64,000 bases of DNA from CALNYZ01 sp942490945 (GCA_942490945.1 CALNYZ010000018.1:1550001-1614000); one strand, 5' to 3'; positions 53,178-62,584 are shown, counted from the first letter of the stretch. The notes: a model not told the origin generated them from the letters alone. Translations and numbers: made by a program.

Positions 53178-53265
53178 GGAGAGCTGGCAGAGTGGTCGAA
53201 TGCGGCGGTCTTGAAAACCGTTGAGGGTAATACCTCCGGGGGTTCGAATCCCTCGCTCTCCGCCA
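53178..53265 (+). tRNA. tRNA-Ser (anticodon TGA)
   Basis: Acceptor stem ggagagc/gctctcc, long variable arm (gagggtaatacctc), anticodon loop cttgaaa with TGA, T loop ttcgaat, and an encoded 3' CCA. The class II shape with a long variable arm fits serine. Confidence 0.97.
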
Positions 53266-53501
53266 GTTTTACAGGGCAATTCTTGCAGGTACCTCATAAC
53301 CATTTAAACTCCAAATTACTACCATTAATCACCTTGTCCATTACAAGAGGATTGGTGCAGACTACAATCTACGCAATATCTGATATCCCCCATTAGATGT
53401 AAGTAACGTCTGACAATAGGAGACCAAGTCGTCCTACAGACGATACGCAGCCGTACCGCGTATGATTCAATTCATCAAGCGTACACAAGGTATACAAAGT
53501 T

Positions 53502-53771
53502 ATGACATTTCTTTTTAAATCTGAATCAGAGTCAGAAAGACCAGGTTCATCAGCCTATCGACAACGCACGGAGCGATTTTTTCATGTCATGAATCTGGGG
53601 TGGTTTGTCTACACCCGGGAAGCGGATGCACTGGAAACCCAGCATGGGATTGAATTACGTGAAGGTGTTATCGGCCCATTTGAAACACGGAACCGAGCTG
53701 TTCAATTTCTACATGATCATCTTATATCGAACAAAGCGGATAGCTCTGGCGAATCCTGGCGTTACGAGTAG
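53502..53771 (+). CDS. DUF6316-like small protein
   Basis: The 89-residue soluble protein has a RTERFFHVMNLGWFVYTRE core followed by EGVIGPFETRNRAVQFLHDHL. Such GPF-type motifs recur in a small uncharacterised family (DUF6316). It stands alone 230 bases after tRNA-Ser. The gap before it shows no gene. Confidence 0.72.
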   Translation: MTFLFKSESESERPGSSAYRQRTERFFHVMNLGWFVYTREADALETQHGIELREGVIGPFETRNRAVQFLHDHLISNKADSSGESWRYE

Positions 53772-53937
53772 CATTTCCATAAGTATTTGTTATATATAAA
53801 GAATATATTCATCCCTTGACATTAATATGGTTCAGGGCATTGTCTTTTATGCATAAACTGGACTACACTGCGGGTCTTCTGGGTTCTCGCTGGGATAAGC
53901 AGCCAGTCCTTATAAAAACGGCAAGCACATACTAATA

Positions 53938-54591
53938 ATGCATACAGTCAATATCATGCTCGTAGATGACCACGACCTGGTGCGCACGGGTATCAGGCGC
54001 CTTGTTAACGATGTGGAGGGCTTTAATGTGGTTGCTGAGGCATCCACGGGTGAAGAGGCAATTACACTTGCCCGTCAGTTAAGCGATCTTCATGTTGTGC
54101 TGATGGATATCAATATGCCGGGTATTGGTGGGCTCGAAGCGACCAAGAAACTCCTAAACCATAATCCCGAACTCAAAATCATTGGTGTCACCATGCACGA
54201 TGATGACATTTTTCCACAAAGACTCCTGAAAGCTGGCGCAAAAGGGTATCTCACCAAAGGTTCGGCGATTGACGAAATCGTCCATGCCATTCGTGAGGTC
54301 ATGGCCCATCGTCACTATATTTGCCCTGATATTGCACAACAGCTGGCGATAGCCCAGGCGTTACCAAAAGACGACTCGCCGTTTGAAAGCCTTTCAGAAC
54401 GCGAGCTGCAAGTCATGCTGATGTTAATGTCAGGCGACAAGGTAAATAGCATTTCGAACAAACTCTCACTTTCACCGAAAACCATCTCAACCTACCGACA
54501 TCGGTTGTATACAAAACTCGGTGTGCAAAACGATATGGAGCTGGCAAAAATGGTTATTCAGCACGGAATCGTCAGTCAGACTAAACATTAA
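53938..54591 (+). CDS. uvrY: GacA/UvrY-like response regulator
   Basis: The 217-residue regulator has a receiver domain (NIMLVDDHDLVRTGIRRL, phosphoacceptor Asp in HVVLMDINMPGIGG near residue 54, and the Lys in YLTKGS) and a C-terminal LuxR-type HTH (LSEREL...VNSISNKLSLSPKTISTYRHRLYTKL). Position upstream of uvrC fits UvrY/GacA, which with a BarA/GacS kinase activates Csr small RNAs. An intervening glycosylase gene separates it from uvrC. No partner kinase is in the window. Confidence 0.93.
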   Translation: MHTVNIMLVDDHDLVRTGIRRLVNDVEGFNVVAEASTGEEAITLARQLSDLHVVLMDINMPGIGGLEATKKLLNHNPELKIIGVTMHDDDIFPQRLLKAGAKGYLTKGSAIDEIVHAIREVMAHRHYICPDIAQQLAIAQALPKDDSPFESLSERELQVMLMLMSGDKVNSISNKLSLSPKTISTYRHRLYTKLGVQNDMELAKMVIQHGIVSQTKH

Positions 54592-54616
54592 TAGTTTCAT
54601 GTAAGTTATTGTTTTA

Positions 54617-55252
54617 ATGAAAAAATCATGCTTTGATATCGACTGCAAAAGTTGCCCACGGTTAACAAAGCACTTCACCTCGTTACGTAAAAAATACCCG
54701 GATTACCACAATGCCCCGGTTGCACCATTCGGTGTGGCGCAGCCGAGGTTATTGATCGTTGGACTGGCGCCAGGGTTACACGGAGCAAATGCGACTGGTC
54801 GACCCTTTACAGGTGACTATGCCGGTATTCTGTTGTATGAAACATTGCATAAGTTTAAGTTTAGTAACCAGGCCAATGCGACAGCGCGTAATGATGGATT
54901 AAAATTATTCGACTGCCGCATCAGCAACGCAGTCAAATGCTTGCCACCGGAAAACAAACCGACAACTGAAGAAGTGAACAATTGCAACACCTACCTGGCT
55001 GCGGAATTAGCCACACTCAAGCCGGATACTATCGTGCTGGCTTTGGGCGGCATTTCGCACAAGGCTATCATCAAAGCATTTGGCTTAAAACAATCTGCAT
55101 TCAAGTTTGCACACATGGCAGAGCACACATTACCCAACAAGCTTACACTCATCGATTCATATCACTGTAGTCGCTACAACACATCAACCAAAAGATTGAC
55201 CGAAAAAATGTTTCACGCGGTTTTTGCCAGAATTAAACAACTAATGAAATAG
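54617..55252 (+). CDS. family-5 (UDGb-like) uracil-DNA glycosylase
   Basis: The 211-residue repair enzyme removes uracil, and in UDGb members also other damaged bases, from DNA. A cysteine-rich N-terminus (CFDIDCKSCPRL, iron-sulfur ligands) is followed by motif A GLAPGLHGANATGRPFTGDYAG and CRISNAVKCLPPENKPT. Motif B reads SYHCSRYNTSTKRLT, where most members have HPSxxN. Motif A has Ala in place of the catalytic Asp of family-4 enzymes, as in UDGb. It sits between the regulator and uvrC, one base before uvrC. Confidence 0.87.
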   Translation: MKKSCFDIDCKSCPRLTKHFTSLRKKYPDYHNAPVAPFGVAQPRLLIVGLAPGLHGANATGRPFTGDYAGILLYETLHKFKFSNQANATARNDGLKLFDCRISNAVKCLPPENKPTTEEVNNCNTYLAAELATLKPDTIVLALGGISHKAIIKAFGLKQSAFKFAHMAEHTLPNKLTLIDSYHCSRYNTSTKRLTEKMFHAVFARIKQLMK

Positions 55253-55253
55253 T

Positions 55254-57146
55254 ATGCCTGCTTCAATCCAGCAATTCGATGCCAAATCGTTTATCAAAAC
55301 GTTGCCAAACAAACCTGGCGTCTATCGAATGATAAATTCCGAAGCTGAGATTATTTATGTTGGCAAGGCAATCAATCTAAAAAAGCGTGTTGCCAGTTAT
55401 TTTACCCGGCAAAGTAGCAGTGCAAAAGTACATGTGATGGTATCGCATATACAGAATATTGAATACACAGTTACCAGCAATGAAACCGAAGCGCTGTTGC
55501 TGGAAAGTAATCTGATTAAACAGTTAAAGCCACGTTACAATGTCGTGTTTCGGGATGATAAAAGTTACCCATTTATACATTTAACTTCGCATATTTTTCC
55601 AAGGTTAACTTTTCATCGCGGCGCGAAACATCTGAAAGGAAAATATTTTGGACCATATCCGAGTGCCGGCGCGGTACGTGAGACATTAGGCCTGCTGCAA
55701 AAAGTATTCCCAATCAGGCAATGCGATGACAGTTTTTACAACAACAGAAGCCGGCCTTGTTTGCAGTATCAAATAAAGCGCTGCACCGCGCCCTGTGTAG
55801 ATTTGATCTCCGAAGATGAATATCAGGACGATGTACAAAACGCAATCATGTTTCTGGAAGGGAAAAGTCATGATGTTATCAGGCGATTAATTACAAAAAT
55901 GGAAGTTGCATCGACGAATCTGAATTTTGAGTTGGCAGCACGTTATCGCGATCAAATCGCGACACTGCAACGCATTCAGGAAAAACAATATATCAGCACC
56001 GAAGGTGGTAATGTCGATGTGGTTGCCGCAGTGGTCGAGAACGGTATCGGTTGCGTACAGGTTTTTTATTTTCGTGGTGGTAGAAATATAGGCAGCAAGG
56101 TTTTTTTCCCACTAATACACAATAAAATCGATGCGATATCGGCCTCGTCACTGCTGGAAATATTTCTTACCCAACACTATATAATCAGTGACAAGGCTGC
56201 AGTATTTTCAGATGTGCCGGATGAAATTATTATAAATGAAAAAATAGAACATACTTCGGTAATCAAGTCTGCCATTTCAACGGCATCCAGTAAAACTGTG
56301 GTCATCAAGTCGAATGTGCGTGGATCGCGTGCCCGCTGGATGACGCTCGCAGTGAATAATGCAAACCAGGCTATTCTGCAAAAACAGACACAAAAAAATA
56401 CCCTGCAAGATCGGTTTAATGAAATACGCAAAGTTTTTTCATTGCCAGAGCTGCCCAACAGGATTGAATGTTTTGATATCAGTCATACTCAAGGCGAGGC
56501 GACTGTTGCCTCCTGCGTTGTGTTTGATCATGGCGGACCGAATAAAAAAGATTATCGACGCTTTAATATTGCTGATGTTACTGCCGGCGATGATTACGCA
56601 GCCATGAAGCAGGCTTTGTCGCGACGTTATACCCGGATTAAAAAAGGCGAGGCCAAACTACCCGATATTTTATTGATTGACGGTAGTAAGGGGCAGGTTA
56701 ATCAGTCGCTTGATGTGCTGGAAGAATTGCAAATCTATCCTGATTTAGTCATCGGTATTAGTAAAGGCCCTGGACGTAAACCTGAATTTGATTCGTTATA
56801 TGTGGTACGTCCGGGCAAGTCACGGCTCGGGAAAAAAATGTCGCTGGCTGCAAATTCGATGGCGTTGCACCTGATACAACAGGTCAGGGACGAAGCACAT
56901 CGCTTTGCGATTACCGGACACCGACAACAGCGGCAAAAAGCGCGTTCACATTCGATACTGGAAGACATTCCCGGTCTGGGTCAGAAACGGCGTTCTGCTC
57001 TATTATCGCATTTTGGCGGATTACAAAATGTCATGTCAGCCGGATATGAAGACCTCTGTAGCATTCCGGGCATCAATGCTAAACTTGCACAGCTTATATA
57101 TGATACATTCCATCATGATAATGCTGGCAACAAGGACAGAAATTGA
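55254..57146 (+). CDS. uvrC: excinuclease ABC subunit C
   Basis: The 630-residue nuclease makes the incisions on both sides of a lesion in nucleotide excision repair. The GIY-YIG domain reads KPGVYRMINSEAEIIYVGKAINLKKRVASYF, the UvrBC motif lies near residues 195-240, and the C-terminal RNase H-like domain (IECFDISHTQGEATVAS, LLIDGSKGQVNQ) and helix-hairpin-helix repeats (LEDIPGLGQKRRSALLSHFGG, SIPGINAKLAQLIYDTFH) are intact. Confidence 0.97.
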   Translation: MPASIQQFDAKSFIKTLPNKPGVYRMINSEAEIIYVGKAINLKKRVASYFTRQSSSAKVHVMVSHIQNIEYTVTSNETEALLLESNLIKQLKPRYNVVFRDDKSYPFIHLTSHIFPRLTFHRGAKHLKGKYFGPYPSAGAVRETLGLLQKVFPIRQCDDSFYNNRSRPCLQYQIKRCTAPCVDLISEDEYQDDVQNAIMFLEGKSHDVIRRLITKMEVASTNLNFELAARYRDQIATLQRIQEKQYISTEGGNVDVVAAVVENGIGCVQVFYFRGGRNIGSKVFFPLIHNKIDAISASSLLEIFLTQHYIISDKAAVFSDVPDEIIINEKIEHTSVIKSAISTASSKTVVIKSNVRGSRARWMTLAVNNANQAILQKQTQKNTLQDRFNEIRKVFSLPELPNRIECFDISHTQGEATVASCVVFDHGGPNKKDYRRFNIADVTAGDDYAAMKQALSRRYTRIKKGEAKLPDILLIDGSKGQVNQSLDVLEELQIYPDLVIGISKGPGRKPEFDSLYVVRPGKSRLGKKMSLAANSMALHLIQQVRDEAHRFAITGHRQQRQKARSHSILEDIPGLGQKRRSALLSHFGGLQNVMSAGYEDLCSIPGINAKLAQLIYDTFHHDNAGNKDRN

Positions 57147-57706
57147 AGCTTACTTTACCCAATCAATTAACACTGGCACGAATCGCGGTTTTGCCCGTAT
57201 TTATTATTGCGTTCTATTTGCCACTATTCGGTTTGAACAATTATGTCCTGACCACCCTGTATTTTTTTGCCGGCATTACGGATTGGTTTGATGGTTATCT
57301 GGCGCGCAAGCTTGAACAGCAATCCGAATTCGGTGCTTTTCTGGATCCTGTCGCAGATAAATTACTCGTCGCTGTTGCGCTGGTGTTACTCGTCGGTAAA
57401 CATGACAATATATTTATCACTGTATCATCGGTCATCATTATTGGACGTGAAATTACCATTTCAGCGTTACGAGAATGGATGGCAAACATCGGTAAAACCA
57501 CTACGGTTGCGGTGTCAATTATTGGCAAAATTAAAACAACTGCACAAATGTTGGCAATCGGTTTCTTGCTATACGAACAACCCATTGGTGATTTCAATGT
57601 TCTGCAAACGGGCATTAGTCTGCTGGTCTTGTCGGGCCTGCTAACGCTTTGGTCGATGCTGATATATTTGAAGGCAGCCTGGCCACATTTAACAAAAGAT
57701 CAGTAA
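57143..57706 (+). CDS. pgsA: CDP-diacylglycerol-glycerol-3-phosphate phosphatidyltransferase PgsA
   Basis: The 187-residue inner-membrane enzyme makes phosphatidylglycerophosphate. The CDP-alcohol motif DxxDGxxAR...GxxxDxxxD appears as DWFDGYLARKLEQQSEFGAFLDPVADK. It overlaps the uvrC stop by four bases, and its order relative to uvrC is standard. Confidence 0.97.
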   Translation: MKLTLPNQLTLARIAVLPVFIIAFYLPLFGLNNYVLTTLYFFAGITDWFDGYLARKLEQQSEFGAFLDPVADKLLVAVALVLLVGKHDNIFITVSSVIIIGREITISALREWMANIGKTTTVAVSIIGKIKTTAQMLAIGFLLYEQPIGDFNVLQTGISLLVLSGLLTLWSMLIYLKAAWPHLTKDQ

Positions 57707-57724
57707 CTTACGCTGCAATTTTGC

Positions 57725-57752
57725 TTGACTTGGCGACTAACGTCGCTAAAAT
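57725..57752 (+). promoter_or_regulatory. sigma70-type promoter of the tRNA cluster
   Basis: ttgact (57725-57730), 16-base spacer, taaaat (57747-57752), then a GC-rich discriminator (acgcc). One mismatch to each consensus box; about 100 bases upstream of the first tRNA. Confidence 0.7.
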
Positions 57753-57854
57753 ACGCCTTCCTGAAAATTGACGATCCAGGCATAACTGGGACGTATACAG
57801 GGACAATTACCAGTGACTTATCACGGCAATAACTGGTAAAGAAATCATAAAGAT

Positions 57855-57930
57855 GCGGGAATAGCTCAGTTGGTAGAGCACAACCTTGCCAAGGTTGGGG
57901 TCGGGAGTTCGAGTCTCCTTTCCCGCTCCA
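57855..57930 (+). tRNA. tRNA-Gly (anticodon GCC)
   Basis: Cloverleaf with acceptor gcgggaa/ttcccgc, anticodon loop ttgccaa giving GCC, T-loop ttcgagt and an encoded CCA. Confidence 0.97.
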
Positions 57931-57990
57931 AATTTCAACTAGACCGACCCGATTTGCGGTCAGTTATACGGAGTCCTAGAGGTCGAAAAC

Positions 57991-58064
57991 GGCTGAGTGG
58001 CAGAGTGGTTATGCAGCGGCCTGCAAAGCCGTTGACCTCGGTTCGATTCCGGGCTCAGCCTCCA
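57991..58064 (+). tRNA. tRNA-Cys (anticodon GCA)
   Basis: Acceptor ggctgag/ctcagcc, anticodon loop ctgcaaa giving GCA, T loop ttcgatt and encoded CCA. Second in the Gly-Cys-Leu set downstream of pgsA. Confidence 0.96.
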
Positions 58065-58133
58065 TTTTCGATATTAATAATTTTGTAAGAGTTGCATCTA
58101 ACTCTGTTGGGCTGCATGGTTTTCAACCAAAAT

Positions 58134-58220
58134 GCCTCGGTGGCGGAATAGGTAGACGCTACAGACTTAAAATCTGTTGTCAGTAATGACGTGCCGGTTC
58201 GATTCCGGCCCGAGGTACCA
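58134..58220 (+). tRNA. tRNA-Leu (anticodon TAA)
   Basis: Acceptor gcctcgg/ccgaggt (one G-U/mismatch), anticodon loop cttaaaa giving TAA, long variable arm (tgtcagtaatgacgt) and encoded CCA. Third of the set. Confidence 0.96.
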
Positions 58221-58308
58221 CCTTATAAATTTCAAAAATCCACACCTGTAGGGGTGCTCGTAGCAGTAAATCTTGCATAAACGCGCTGAACTTTATAGTT
58301 TAGTCCTC

Positions 58309-59400
58309 ATGCATATCTACAATGCCCGTCACACTATACTATTCCTTGTTTGTGTTATCTGTTCCAAGCCCGGAATGTTGTATGCCGAAACTCGGGATGC
58401 TGACGCATACGAGTTTGATGCTGATACAAAACCTGTTTTCATACTCCAGCCAATTGAACAAATTGTTGAGTTTGAATATTTCGACCCTGAAGATGAAAAT
58501 CCAGACTTTAATTTCTGGTCTTCATTAGATCAAATACATCAGGATGTATCTGCTAGTGTTGATGAACTGGCAAAAAATATCGATATCTATTTCGCAGATT
58601 CAAAAATTTATAAGGAATCCACAAACTCGCAAGTAATATTGGCACTTAGCGCGCTTGCAACTGAAGGCGGCAATACTGAGTATAGCGGCAGGATTCGAGC
58701 GAAACTGGACCTACCCAAAACGAAAAAAAAATTACGTGTAGTATTTGAAAGTAATGCAGAAGATGAACTAAAAGTTCAGCCAGACGCAACCAAAAGTGTT
58801 CAAAATGAAAATACTATTGATGAAAACAGATATTATGCTGGTATCGAAGCCAGTACGCCCAAGACTCCCGAACCTAAGTGGAACTACCGTTCATCGCTCG
58901 GCGTAAGATTGCATTTTCCACTTGACCTGTATGCGCGAGCCAGCGCCGATCGCGATTTTAAATTTAATGAATTATGGGCAGGCAGATTTTCTGAATCAAT
59001 ATTCTGGTTTGACTCGACAGGCTGGGCAACAAATACCACACTGGAATTTGACTATAAAGTTGCTGATAACAAGTTGTTCCGGATCTCGAACGCTGCTGTA
59101 TGGACTGAAGAGAATAATTACTGGGATTTTGGACATACGTACAGTTTGTCCCATCAAATAAACAATAAAAATGCCATATCGTATGAATTCGGCGTATATG
59201 GAATCAGTGAGCCAACTGTTTTTATAAATAATTACAGATTGGCGGTCAGGTATCGATATCTATTACATAAAGATTGGCTTTATTTTGATGTGGTGCCGGA
59301 ATTAAATTTTCCTAAAAGCGAAAATTTTGATGAAGCGTTCAGCCTGTTTTTCCAGATTGAGCTGGTCTTTCATGGTAAATATTATGCCGCTAAACGATAG
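58309..59400 (+). CDS. exported beta-rich protein, possible outer-membrane protein
   Basis: The 363-residue protein has a signal peptide (MHIYNARHTILFLVCVICSKPGMLYAE, cleavage near LYA-E). A helical region (about 60-100) precedes alternating amphipathic strands with many aromatic ends (SIFWFDSTGWATNTTLEFDYKV, RYRYLLHKDWLYFDVVPELNF), which suggests an outer-membrane beta-barrel. A TTG at 58273 would add a poorly supported extension. The 3' end overlaps the next minus-strand gene by 11 bases. I do not recognise the family. Confidence 0.75.
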   Translation: MHIYNARHTILFLVCVICSKPGMLYAETRDADAYEFDADTKPVFILQPIEQIVEFEYFDPEDENPDFNFWSSLDQIHQDVSASVDELAKNIDIYFADSKIYKESTNSQVILALSALATEGGNTEYSGRIRAKLDLPKTKKKLRVVFESNAEDELKVQPDATKSVQNENTIDENRYYAGIEASTPKTPEPKWNYRSSLGVRLHFPLDLYARASADRDFKFNELWAGRFSESIFWFDSTGWATNTTLEFDYKVADNKLFRISNAAVWTEENNYWDFGHTYSLSHQINNKNAISYEFGVYGISEPTVFINNYRLAVRYRYLLHKDWLYFDVVPELNFPKSENFDEAFSLFFQIELVFHGKYYAAKR

Positions 59401-59746
59401 AGCAAATAAGTTTTTTCAGGTCATCAATTGATTTGCAGGCATTGATCATATCTGCAGATGCCAGTTCAGTTAGCTCATTTTTTTCATTCAGGCTATAAAT
59501 AACAGGGAGTCGGACATCCGATTGGCCGTATTTATTAACAAACTCATCTCGATGCATGAATTCACAATCCGCATTCAGTTCACGAATAAAGCTGGTCCAG
59601 TTATCACGCACAGAAAAGTAAGAATGTGTCAGCGCACATAATTGACAGGAATATGTTGATGGTGAGAATATTTTATGCGCGATATCTGTCACGGTATTAA
59701 ATAATCCGCTATCGGCGTTATATACAAATACAAGTTGCCTGTTCAT
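59390..59746 (-). CDS. hypothetical protein, 118 aa, thioredoxin-like pattern
   Basis: The soluble protein MNRQLVFVYNADSGLFNTVTDIAHKIFSPSTYSCQLCALTHSYFS has a CxxC (CQLC near residue 34) after a strand and helix, and later VRLPVIYSLNEKNELTEL with a possible cis-Pro. It may be a thioredoxin-like protein with a displaced motif. Start MNRQ at 59746 overlaps the upstream gene by four bases; a longer in-frame start at 59800 lies inside that gene. Confidence 0.72.
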   Translation of the reverse strand: MNRQLVFVYNADSGLFNTVTDIAHKIFSPSTYSCQLCALTHSYFSVRDNWTSFIRELNADCEFMHRDEFVNKYGQSDVRLPVIYSLNEKNELTELASADMINACKSIDDLKKLICSIV

Positions 59747-59979
59747 TTTCTCACTTTTGTTTTTATAGCCAATATAATCTTGCCCAGTAATACAACCCAT
59801 GGTGCCCCATGCAAGACCAAATCAAACATATCTATCGGTCTGGATAAATCCCCATTTATCAGGAATCTTAATTTTTCGACTACATGTGGCTCGGGTGAAT
59901 AGGGCGCCAGACCAAGGCTCAGACACAAAAATACCACTATCATCCAGCTTAGTACTGATTTTTCTGCTTCAGGTTGCAT
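59743..59979 (-). CDS. small two-helix membrane protein, 78 aa
   Basis: Two hydrophobic segments (VLSWMIVVFLCLSLGLAPY and FDLVLHGAPWVVLLGKIILAI) bracket a soluble loop (EPHVVEKLRFLINGDLSRPID), ending in a basic tail. Stop overlaps the next gene's start by four bases (ATGA), so the pair is coupled. The pattern recurs in small uncharacterised proteobacterial proteins. Function unknown. Confidence 0.78.
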   Translation of the reverse strand: MQPEAEKSVLSWMIVVFLCLSLGLAPYSPEPHVVEKLRFLINGDLSRPIDMFDLVLHGAPWVVLLGKIILAIKTKVRK

Positions 59980-60099
59980 ACACTATTACCTTTGAGTTAC
60001 TTTAATCGTTGAAGTTCATTGTGACGTATTATAATTACGTGTATGGGGAACTTGTATTAATAAACGTGTTCATAACAGTTTAAAGGGTGACGAGTCATT

Positions 60100-60942
60100 G
60101 TGGAAGATTCACTTCTCGCAAATGAGGGATATATACGCATAGGGTTCTTTCTCGGCACTCTGTGTGTCATGGCCTGCCTGGAGTTTTTTTGGCCGCGGCG
60201 TAAAGCCAGTCAATCCAAATTAACCCGTTGGACAAATAATCTTCTTCTGGTGGTTGTCAATACACTGTTTGTTCGCCTTATATTACCAGCCAGTGCTGTG
60301 TTGGTGGCAAGTTATGCGCAGACCCATCAATTAGGTATTCTGAATATTTTTGAAATACCTGTGCTTTGGCAGACAATTATTGCCATTGTTGTGATGGATC
60401 TGTCGATATACCTGCAACATGTAATGGTTCATGCGATTCCACTTTTCTGGCGTTTTCACCGTGTTCACCATGCTGACCTGGATTATGATGCGACAACAGG
60501 GGTAAGGTTTCATCCGGTTGAAATACTTTTATCAATGTTATTGAAGTTTGCTGTGATTATTATGTTGGGCGCCAGTGTAAGCGCCGTCATAATATTTGAA
60601 ATTTTGCTCAGCACAACTGCATTGTTTAACCATGGTAATCTAAAACTTCCCGGATTGCTTGATACAATCTTGCGTAAAATAATTGTTACACCAGACATGC
60701 ACCGTGTACATCATTCCGTCATTCGATATGAGACCAACAGCAATTATGGTTTTAATTTATCCTGCTGGGATATGCTGTTTGGCACCTATCGCGCACAGCC
60801 TGAAAAAGGGCATGAGAATATGACCATAGGGATTGATCATATAAATAACCCGAAAGATTGCACGTTGCTGCATAAGGTCTTGATGATTCCCTTTATCAAC
60901 TGGAATGAAAAATACCCGATCAATAGTAAAAATGAAAAATAA
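60100..60942 (+). CDS. sterol desaturase/fatty acid hydroxylase family protein
   Basis: The 280-residue membrane enzyme belongs to the di-iron fatty acid hydroxylase superfamily. About four hydrophobic segments surround the histidine clusters: HVMVH in IYLQHVMVHAIPLFWRFHRVHHADLDYDATTGVRFHP, then HGNLKLPG and MHRVHHSVIRYETNSNYG. These His boxes bind two irons. The substrate is unknown and could be a lipid. It starts with GTG (aaaggg upstream). Its end overlaps the TVP38-like gene, and its position next to arsenosugar genes is notable. Confidence 0.92.
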   Translation: MEDSLLANEGYIRIGFFLGTLCVMACLEFFWPRRKASQSKLTRWTNNLLLVVVNTLFVRLILPASAVLVASYAQTHQLGILNIFEIPVLWQTIIAIVVMDLSIYLQHVMVHAIPLFWRFHRVHHADLDYDATTGVRFHPVEILLSMLLKFAVIIMLGASVSAVIIFEILLSTTALFNHGNLKLPGLLDTILRKIIVTPDMHRVHHSVIRYETNSNYGFNLSCWDMLFGTYRAQPEKGHENMTIGIDHINNPKDCTLLHKVLMIPFINWNEKYPINSKNEK

Positions 60943-61603
60943 GTTGATACTAAAATTTCTTTTGCTTGTTGCGATCATCGCCGCCGCCGTAATATTTTTT
61001 CGTGTCTTTTCGATAACGCCAGAGCAGGCGGTAGTTCAGTTGCGCGGTTTAACCACTCAATTTGGAGTCATGGCACCAGTCGTATTTATGCTGATATATA
61101 TACTGGGTACCGTATTATTTTTTCCCGGTTCAATTCTGACAATAATTGGCGGGGTACTGTTCGGGCCTGTTTTGGGTACGTTTATAAATTTAACAGGTGC
61201 AACTATTGGCGCTACATTCAGTTTTATTATTGCGCGGTATTTTTGTGGTAATTGGGCAGAGAACAAAACAGCTGGAAAAATAAAAACTTTAAAATCAGGT
61301 ATCGAGAAAGAGGGCTGGCGTTTTGTTGTAGTAATGCGACTCGTCCCTCTGGTACCATTTAATGCGTTAAACTATGCGTTAGGTTTAACAAAAATACCTG
61401 TATCACACAATTTTATAGCTTCTTATATCGCCATGTTCCCGGGCTGTTTTGCCTATACATACCTGGGTCACGCGGGAGCAGAGGCAACAAAAAGCACCGA
61501 AGCATTAATTAATAACGGTCTGATAGCGCTTGCCCTGCTGGCTATGGCAGCTTATTTGCCACGTCTAATCAAGAAATATCGACATAGTAAAGAAAATAAA
61601 TAA
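60932..61603 (+). CDS. TVP38/TMEM64 (VTT/DedA-like) membrane protein
   Basis: The 223-residue protein has five to six hydrophobic segments and the SNARE-associated (VTT) core: FFPGSILTIIGGVLFGPVLGTFINLTGATIGATFSFIIARYF and VVVMRLVPLVPFNALNYALGLTKIP. Members of this superfamily act in lipid scrambling or proton-driven transport. Start M at 60932 (11-base overlap with the desaturase) gives the usual N-terminus; M at 60905 is possible. It ends two bases before arsS. Confidence 0.9.
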   Translation: MKNKLILKFLLLVAIIAAAVIFFRVFSITPEQAVVQLRGLTTQFGVMAPVVFMLIYILGTVLFFPGSILTIIGGVLFGPVLGTFINLTGATIGATFSFIIARYFCGNWAENKTAGKIKTLKSGIEKEGWRFVVVMRLVPLVPFNALNYALGLTKIPVSHNFIASYIAMFPGCFAYTYLGHAGAEATKSTEALINNGLIALALLAMAAYLPRLIKKYRHSKENK

Positions 61604-61605
61604 TT

Positions 61606-62565
61606 ATGCATGACACTTTACCATTATTAATCGAATCATCTTTCCCTGCTGTGCAGCGCGATAAACTGGATACCTTGCAGGTTAATCTCGGTTACAAGTG
61701 CAATCAACAATGTTTCCATTGCCATGTGAATGCCAGTCCAAAACGCAAGGAAATGATGGAAAATACAGATATAGAAAAAATTATCGAATTAGCAATAAAA
61801 TTAAAAATACAAACTGTTGATTTAACCGGTGGCGCGCCGGAATTACATTCAAGATTTCGTTATCTGGTTACTGAACTGACTTCACGAAATATCAAGGTTA
61901 TTGACCGTTGTAATCTCACCATTTTAAATGAACCGGATCAGGAAGATTTGGCGCATTTTCTGGCGCAAAACAGGGTTGAAGTGATTGCATCATTGCCGTG
62001 TTACACAAGTGATAACGTGAACAAGCAACGTGGTGACGGTGTATTCGAGTCAAGCATACGCGGCTTAAAGAAACTTAATGTGCTGGGGTTTGGTTGCGAC
62101 AACAGCGGATTGACACTCAATCTTGTTTATAATCCGGTTGGTGCGTTTTTGCCGCCTGCTCAATCTGTGCTGGAAACAGACTATAAGCGTGAGCTATATG
62201 ATAAGCACAACATTGTGTTTAACAAACTCTTTACCATAACCAACATGCCGATAAAACGATTTGGCAGTACGCTCATTTCCAATAATGAATTTAATGCCTA
62301 TATGGATTTACTAAAGAACAGTCACAACTCCGGTAATTTGCAAACCGTTATGTGTCGAAATCTTGTGAGTATTGACTGGCAAGGCAATGTATTCGACTGC
62401 GACTTTAATCAGATGTTAGGTCTGAATATGTGTCAGGAAAAAAGAAACATACGAATTGATGATCTACTTGACCTGGAGTTGGAGCACATTCCGGTCAAGA
62501 CGGCGGATCACTGTTATGGTTGTACAGCAGGAAGTGGTAGCAGCTGTGGTGGTGCACTCATTTAA
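61606..62565 (+). CDS. arsS: ArsS: arsenosugar biosynthesis radical SAM protein
   Basis: The 319-residue protein is a radical SAM enzyme proposed to build the adenosyl-arsenosugar from dimethylarsenite and S-adenosylmethionine. The [4Fe-4S] motif is CNQQCFHC (CxxxCxxC, about residues 32-39), followed by DLTGGAPELHSRF. The C-terminal ArsS-specific region (DUF3641) has CRNLVSIDWQGNVFDCDFNQML and the terminal CYGCTAGSGSSCGGALI. It starts ATG 61606, two bases after the TVP38-like stop. The methyltransferase ArsM, its usual partner, is not in the window. Confidence 0.92.
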   Translation: MHDTLPLLIESSFPAVQRDKLDTLQVNLGYKCNQQCFHCHVNASPKRKEMMENTDIEKIIELAIKLKIQTVDLTGGAPELHSRFRYLVTELTSRNIKVIDRCNLTILNEPDQEDLAHFLAQNRVEVIASLPCYTSDNVNKQRGDGVFESSIRGLKKLNVLGFGCDNSGLTLNLVYNPVGAFLPPAQSVLETDYKRELYDKHNIVFNKLFTITNMPIKRFGSTLISNNEFNAYMDLLKNSHNSGNLQTVMCRNLVSIDWQGNVFDCDFNQMLGLNMCQEKRNIRIDDLLDLELEHIPVKTADHCYGCTAGSGSSCGGALI

Positions 62566-62584
62566 AATAAGGAGTGTCAGCCAT

